DNA of 28,750 bases, taken from assembly GCA_014360385.1 (NCBI GenBank), contig JACIXO010000001.1:1-28750 (forward strand), written 5' to 3'. Of the stretch, positions 24,347 to 28,750 are shown piece after piece. Both the position numbers and the translations under genes were made by a program. Source of the stretch: Actinomycetota bacterium (GTDB lineage: Bacteria; Actinomycetota; Humimicrobiia; Humimicrobiales; Humimicrobiaceae). A model generated the notes under the pieces. It saw nothing but the letters and a program-made list of their open reading frames with translations. It made no database searches and was not told where the DNA came from. Each line of letters starts with the position of its first letter. The first letter of the stretch is position 1.

Positions 24347-26104
24347 TTATTTATTTGTATAGTCTTTTCCAACAATTATACTTATGTCCACATTGTCAGG
24401 GTTTTCTTGCGAACTCTTTACAACTCCAACTCCTAAAAGCTCTTTTATCTGATTAGCAAGCTGGGAAACATTTTCATCCTGAGTAAAAACTATTATCTCT
24501 GTAGTAGTATAATTCCAGTTATCTGCATTTTTTGTTTCCACTACCTTTAAAACCTCTGTATCTTTATTAAAGTGATCTTCAATTATCTTCTGTACTGTTT
24601 TTGCAAGACCGGTAGTTCCTTCACCATTCAAGATATTTATCTTTACAACCTCACTGGCTACTTCTTCCTTCTGTTCCCCCTGCGACTCCAGAGAGGCAAG
24701 CGATGCCTCGTAATTATAATCTTGCCCCAGAATTATAACAATGTCAGCTCCACTTTGGACTTCTCCTGTAGTTATGCTTCCTACCCTCAATATACTTTTC
24801 ACTTGTTCTGCAGCTTTCATCAAGCTACTTTCAGAAGAGCTCACAACAATCTTTGTAGTGGCATAATCAAAGTTATCTGCGTTTCTAACATCCACTATAT
24901 TAAACTTGACGGTCCCATCATCATATTTCAAGCCACTAAAAAGTTCAGAGACTTTCTTGGCTATTCCCTGGACTCCCATCCCATTCAAGATTACAAGATT
25001 TACAGGTTCTACCTTTTCCGCTATTCCCTCCTGAGGAACAGACTCCCCAAAAATTTCAGACACCATTGAAACATCAGGAACATAAAAGAGCTCTCCTTCT
25101 AACTCGACAGGGGTTACACTTAAAACATAAACCTTGCTATTCTCCGGCTTTAGTTCAGCAAAGGTGGAAATTACCTTTGGCAACTCGTCTTCCACTCCAA
25201 GGTTAGTATCAATGTAATCTTTAATAAGCTTAAGGTTGGACGCCAGAACATCCTGATTTTCGCCTGAAATTTTCTTTATCAAGTTCTCAATTACTGTTTT
25301 CTGTTTTTTCATATTTTCTGTAGAAGTCTCGCTTCCAAGATTACCAAAATACTCGAGAATACCACTCGTGGTAATGCCATCTATCGTGTTTTCTCCACTT
25401 CCAAGCTCCAGTTTTGAACCATCTTCTCTTTCTACACTTATTGCCTCATCAATGTACAAATCCAGTCCACCCAGTTTATCCACAGTATTTACTACATCAA
25501 AAAGTAAATAATGGTCTATCTCTATGCCAAGACCATTTTCTAAAGTGAGGCTTAGCAAATCCATTCCCCCATAACTTACAGATTTATCTATGCTCTCAAG
25601 TCCAAATCCAGGAATTTCCATCAATGTCTTTATTGGAACACATAAACATACAAGTTCATCTCTGGTACTGTTGTAACGAGACACCATGATCGAATTTATT
25701 TTAGGCTCCAAAAGATTTCCGCTTGCACCTGCAATAACCACACTTATATCCTGATCCAGCTCCAGAGTCTCAGGTATTTTTATACCCTCTTCTTCCGTGG
25801 TAGCCACTTCTTCGGGAGCTTGTCTATCCTTAAAGTATTTGTTATATACCCACACTCCACCCCATGCAATCGAAGCTAGAATCAGAAGCACAAAAAACGT
25901 GGAAAACACCCTTTTTATTCTTCTTCGCCTTTGTCTTATCCTCCTTGTCCTGTAACCAGAGCCAGAATACCTGCTATCACTGTTGTCCTCGAATTCAAAA
26001 TCTTCATCACTAAAAAAACTACTCTCTTCATCAAAATCCTCTTCCTCTTTCATGTCTTCTTCTTCCACATTTTCATCATCATAATCCTTATTTTTTGGAG
26101 ACAT
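24347..26104 (-). CDS. Divergent LCP-like protein with two LytR_C domains
   Basis: A 585-residue envelope protein. Residues 1-45 are extremely acidic, 50-66 are an arginine-rich stop-transfer region, and 67-87 form one membrane helix. An LCP (LytR-CpsA-Psr) fold spans about 118-355, and two LytR_C domains follow (about 367-463 and 486-582; each has VxIxNGxGxxGLA then NADN(F/W)xY(A/T)TT). LCP proteins attach polymers to peptidoglycan, but here the usual RDT segment after the first strands reads VPIKT (156-160), and the later arginine-rich FVRFR/GRxxRQ region reads ILEYFGNLGSET then MKKQK. Polymer-ligase activity is therefore doubtful. ATG follows GGGGGTG and overlaps yqeK by 17 bases. Position between yqeK and rsfS matches LCP genes in related genomes. 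Confidence 0.85.
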   Translation of the reverse strand: MSPKNKDYDDENVEEEDMKEEEDFDEESSFFSDEDFEFEDNSDSRYSGSGYRTRRIRQRRRRIKRVFSTFFVLLILASIAWGGVWVYNKYFKDRQAPEEVATTEEEGIKIPETLELDQDISVVIAGASGNLLEPKINSIMVSRYNSTRDELVCLCVPIKTLMEIPGFGLESIDKSVSYGGMDLLSLTLENGLGIEIDHYLLFDVVNTVDKLGGLDLYIDEAISVEREDGSKLELGSGENTIDGITTSGILEYFGNLGSETSTENMKKQKTVIENLIKKISGENQDVLASNLKLIKDYIDTNLGVEDELPKVISTFAELKPENSKVYVLSVTPVELEGELFYVPDVSMVSEIFGESVPQEGIAEKVEPVNLVILNGMGVQGIAKKVSELFSGLKYDDGTVKFNIVDVRNADNFDYATTKIVVSSSESSLMKAAEQVKSILRVGSITTGEVQSGADIVIILGQDYNYEASLASLESQGEQKEEVASEVVKINILNGEGTTGLAKTVQKIIEDHFNKDTEVLKVVETKNADNWNYTTTEIIVFTQDENVSQLANQIKELLGVGVVKSSQENPDNVDISIIVGKDYTNK

Positions 26105-26726
26105 TTATAACACCCCCACAAATATTATTCCAAATCTTACTCGTATCGGGATGTAGTAGCTTATTTTCCTTTATAACATAAATTATGGTATTTTTGTAAA
26201 CTTCAGCCAAACAAAGATTTATGTCCTTCAGAGAGAGTTTTCTCAATCTCTCAACCCCCTCATAATCTCTTGTTTCCTCTATTTTATCAGATATAAATAG
26301 AATTTTATCCTCAATACTCATATTGCAATAACCAATGGTATGATACTTAATAGCTTTTAGAATTCTCTTATCCTGTATCCCGAAGTCCCTTGCAACCAGA
26401 AAATCACCAACTAACCCATGAAGAAGAGGAGGTAATTTAAGCTCAAACTCCCTGATTTTTAAATGATTGTTTCTGGCTACTTCTATTAGCTCCTCGTAAC
26501 CAAACATTCTACCATAGTCATGAAGAAGACAGGATACATATAGCCTGTAGTGAGCTTTTTTATTCCTATCATCTATGTATAATAAAGAAAGCTTTTTAGA
26601 ATAATTCAAAGTTCCTATAGTATGGTAATAAAGTTCAGGAGACATCGAAGTCTTAAGTTTCTCAGCAAGAGAAAAAATATAGTTTTTCTGCTCATTACAT
26701 AGATTTAAATCATCTATAAAGTCCAT
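26088..26726 (-). CDS. yqeK: YqeK-type HD-domain diadenosine tetraphosphatase
   Basis: HD-superfamily hydrolase of the YqeK family, reported to cleave Ap4A symmetrically into ADP. Metal and phosphate ligands are visible as H35, H69-D70 (LLHDYGR), H103 (LLHGLVG), H129 (IKYHTIG) and D147 (ISDKIEETRDYEGVERLR). The 212 residues are slightly longer than usual. It overlaps nadD and the LCP gene by 17 bases each, so the three are surely one transcript. No ribosome site is seen before the ATG, consistent with translational coupling to nadD. Confidence 0.92.
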   Translation of the reverse strand: MDFIDDLNLCNEQKNYIFSLAEKLKTSMSPELYYHTIGTLNYSKKLSLLYIDDRNKKAHYRLYVSCLLHDYGRMFGYEELIEVARNNHLKIREFELKLPPLLHGLVGDFLVARDFGIQDKRILKAIKYHTIGYCNMSIEDKILFISDKIEETRDYEGVERLRKLSLKDINLCLAEVYKNTIIYVIKENKLLHPDTSKIWNNICGGVINVSKK

Positions 26727-27294
26727 TTTTCAAAATAAATTTACAAACACCCTCAGGAAGAAGATAATCTATTGGTCTTTGTTGTTTGATTCTTGCTCTT
26801 ATGTCGGTAGATGAAATAGCAAGTGCAGGAACTTCCATCACGAATATCTTATCTTCTGTATCCAGAATCTTCTTCTTCAAACTTTCCAGTCTGCTTAAAT
26901 CATACCCTGGCCTTGTAGCTGCAATAAACTTACAGAGTGTGAGTATCTCAGCTGTGTCTTTCCAGGTAAGTATCTCCAGTATTGCATCAGCTCCAGTAAT
27001 AAAGTAAAGAGATACGTCCTCGGTATATATTTTCCTGAGTTCCCTAAGAGTGTCTATGGTATAGGATTTTCCTTTTCTGTCTATTTCTATCCTTGATACA
27101 AAAAACTTGCTATTTGAAGCAGTGGCTATAACAGTCATAAGATACCTGTGCTCAGCGCTTGCTATCTCTTCATCTGTTTTATGAGGTGGGTCACCAGTGG
27201 GGATAAATATAACCTTGTCCAGATTGAACTGGCTCAAGGCCTCCTGGGCAGTAACCAGATGGCCGTAATGTATCGGATTAAAAGTCCCTCCCAT
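26710..27294 (-). CDS. nadD: Nicotinate-nucleotide adenylyltransferase
   Basis: Makes nicotinate adenine dinucleotide in NAD synthesis. The GGTFNPIHYGH nucleotidyl-transferase motif is at the very N-terminus, with PTGDPPHK and the C-terminal ISSTDIRARI motif. From the first ATG (194 residues) the protein would begin MGGTF and lack the usual first strand (family members begin like MKKIGIFGGTF). The in-frame codons upstream read LQKIGIM, so translation must start earlier, but there is no ATG, GTG or TTG before the in-frame stop at 27340-27342. AGGAGG is at 27346-27351, 12 bases before an in-frame ATA (27331-27333). CTG at 27310-27312 is another candidate start. The gene is otherwise complete. 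Confidence 0.94.
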   Translation of the reverse strand: MGGTFNPIHYGHLVTAQEALSQFNLDKVIFIPTGDPPHKTDEEIASAEHRYLMTVIATASNSKFFVSRIEIDRKGKSYTIDTLRELRKIYTEDVSLYFITGADAILEILTWKDTAEILTLCKFIAATRPGYDLSRLESLKKKILDTEDKIFVMEVPALAISSTDIRARIKQQRPIDYLLPEGVCKFILKNGLYR

Positions 27295-27415
27295 TATTCC
27301 AATTTTCTGCAGGGATTTTCTGGATTTTTCTATTTTGTCTTAAAACCTCCTCTTAGGTATGGTGTCGAAGATCTGGCAGTAAGAAAAGCTAAATTGCTTT
27401 ATATTTTTGCATGAG

Positions 27416-28672
27416 TTACTCCCTTATATGACCACTCCCATAAACAATAAACTTATTGGTAGTAAGCTCTCTTAATCCCATTGGCCCTCGCCAGTGTAGT
27501 TTCTGGGTGCTTATTCCTATCTCTGCACCCATACCAAACTCTCCCCCGTCAGTGAATCTTGTAGAAGCATTAACATATACAGTCGATGAATCAATAGCTC
27601 TCGTGAAGAGAATGCAGTTTTCATAGCTAGAAGTAATTATAGCATCAGAATGGTGGGAACCATAATGATTTATATGATTTATAGCCTCTTTTATATCTTT
27701 TACAATCTTTACTGCCATTACCAGATCAAGATACTCCTCATACCAATCCTCCTCACTCGCATCCTCCAGTGAAGGACATATATTTCTAGCCAAAGGACAC
27801 CCCTTTAGTCTTACCCCTTTCCCTTCGAGCTTTTCAAGCACAAAGGGCAGAATTTCTTCTGCTACATCCTGGTGGATAATTAACTTTTCAGCTGCATTAC
27901 ATACGCTGGGTCTCTGGGTTTTGGCATTTACTATTATGTTAGCTATAACTTCTTTATTCATATTTTCAAGGTGGTTATCCACGTATATGTGACAGTTGCC
28001 GATGCCAGTTTCAATTACTGGAACCTTGGAATTTTCAATCACACTGTCTATGAGACTTTTTCCGCCTCGGGGTATCAATACATCTACATATTCCCTAAGT
28101 TGCATAAGCTTTATGGCATCTTCTTTTTCTACAGTAGGAATAATCTGAATTATATCAGGTGGAAAGCCGTTTTTCTCAAGAGCGTCCCTCATTATATCCA
28201 CAAGTTTTTTATTGGTATTTATAGCATGGGAACTGCCTCTTAAAATGACGCAATTCCCTGACTTAAGGCATAAAACCGAAGCATCCACAGTAACATTTGG
28301 TCTTGCTTCATAGATTATACCCACAACCCCAAGCGGAACCCTTACATTAGTAAGAATAAGACCATTCGGGAGATTATAGCCAAAAATAACTTCACCAACC
28401 GGGTCGGTAAATTCTATCACCTGATTTATACTTTGAGCAATTTTCTCTATCCTATTCTCATCCAGACGAAGTCTGTCAAGCAGGCTTTCAGATATACCTT
28501 CCTTCTTTGATTTTATAAGGTCCTTTTTATTCTCCTGTATTATTTGTGCACTTTTAAACACAAGCTCTTCTGAAATACTTTTAAGAACCCTGTTTTTTTC
28601 TGCAGTTTTTGCCTCAGAAATAAAATAAGTACATGCTTTAGCCTTTTTTGCAATATCTAAAACTATATCCAT
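27416..28672 (-). CDS. proA: Gamma-glutamyl phosphate reductase
   Basis: NADPH-dependent reduction of glutamyl 5-phosphate to glutamate semialdehyde in proline synthesis. It is 418 residues, the usual length, with the catalytic cysteine C258 in KTQRPSVCNAAE. VPLGVVGIIYEARPNVTVDAS and LKSGNCVILRGSSHA are the cofactor-region signatures. ATG follows GGAGTGTAA. It leads the visible part of proA-nadD-yqeK-LCP-rsfS-leuS; proB and obg, its frequent partners, would lie beyond the right edge. The leader carries a 21-bp repeat. Confidence 0.97.
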   Translation of the reverse strand: MDIVLDIAKKAKACTYFISEAKTAEKNRVLKSISEELVFKSAQIIQENKKDLIKSKKEGISESLLDRLRLDENRIEKIAQSINQVIEFTDPVGEVIFGYNLPNGLILTNVRVPLGVVGIIYEARPNVTVDASVLCLKSGNCVILRGSSHAINTNKKLVDIMRDALEKNGFPPDIIQIIPTVEKEDAIKLMQLREYVDVLIPRGGKSLIDSVIENSKVPVIETGIGNCHIYVDNHLENMNKEVIANIIVNAKTQRPSVCNAAEKLIIHQDVAEEILPFVLEKLEGKGVRLKGCPLARNICPSLEDASEEDWYEEYLDLVMAVKIVKDIKEAINHINHYGSHHSDAIITSSYENCILFTRAIDSSTVYVNASTRFTDGGEFGMGAEIGISTQKLHWRGPMGLRELTTNKFIVYGSGHIRE

Positions 28673-28673
28673 T

Positions 28674-28718
28674 TACACTCCATACTCTTATATTTTTTAC
28701 ACCCCATACTCTTATATT
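28674..28718. repeat. 21-bp near-exact direct repeat upstream of proA
   Basis: The 21 bases at 28674-28694 recur at 28698-28718 with one difference; both share CCATACTCTTATATT. The repeat includes the proA ribosome site region (GGAGTG on the minus strand), so the upstream copy holds a near-duplicate of it. Confidence 0.85.
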
Positions 28719-28750
28719 CATGTATTCTGATACATTTCTGGCTTTCATTC

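Noticed and set aside
1..28750. CRISPR array or insertion sequence suggested by many repeats
   Set aside because: Repeats are short direct tandem duplications without regular spacers, and no transposase, integrase or cas gene is present.

Overview
The window looks like chromosome from a strict anaerobe with the Wood-Ljungdahl (reductive acetyl-CoA) pathway. It is AT-rich, with many A/T-ending codons. Ribosome binding sites are strong (AGGAGG-like), and TTG or GTG starts occur. The housekeeping order proA-nadD-yqeK-LCP-rsfS-leuS / comEA-comEC-holA / rpsT (opposite strand) / lepA is shared by clostridial Bacillota and Actinomycetota. The sporulation genes gpr and spoIIP, often found between rpsT and lepA in spore-formers, are absent. 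The host is therefore probably a non-sporulating clostridial or deep actinobacterial anaerobe; which of these cannot be settled from sequence reading alone.

Layout: nearly everything is on the minus strand, so transcription runs right to left. From the right: proA, nadD, yqeK, a divergent LCP/LytR_C protein, rsfS and leuS (28672 down to 21154). This set ends at a bidirectional hairpin terminator (about 21017-21054) shared with the plus-strand DJ-1/PfpI gene (20415-20939). Next come comEA, comEC and holA. comEA and the DJ-1/PfpI gene diverge from a strikingly symmetric pair of back-to-back promoters (20320-20362). rpsT is on the plus strand, and murJ-lepA (4-base overlap) follow on the minus strand.

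The left 12 kb is a CODH/acetyl-CoA synthase locus, in transcription order: a ferredoxin-ASKHA corrinoid-protein reactivator (acsV type), cooC, a 379-base gap with operator-like repeats, acsD, cooS/acsA, acsB, acsC and fhs. All key cluster-ligating cysteines are present. CooS reduces CO2 to CO. The AcsC/AcsD corrinoid protein delivers a methyl group. AcsB joins CO, methyl and CoA. CooC and the ASKHA protein mature or reactivate these enzymes, and Fhs feeds formate into the methyl branch. The corrinoid methyltransferase acsE and the rest of the methyl branch (fchA, folD, metF) are not in the window. Past two strong hairpins after fhs lies a 90-residue EutN/CcmL-family protein, the pentameric vertex of bacterial microcompartments. 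This is an unusual neighbour for this pathway and the most interesting lead here.

A second theme runs through the window: exact or near-exact short tandem duplications (11-25 bp) at gene ends, in leaders and in frame inside genes. Examples are the acsB stop codon, the rsfS stop codon, the CooS, LepA and ComEC coding regions, and the acsD and proA leaders. Two genes (nadD, rsfS) also have strong Shine-Dalgarno sites too far from their first ATG but well placed for in-frame ATA codons. No CRISPR array, insertion sequence, rRNA or tRNA was seen.
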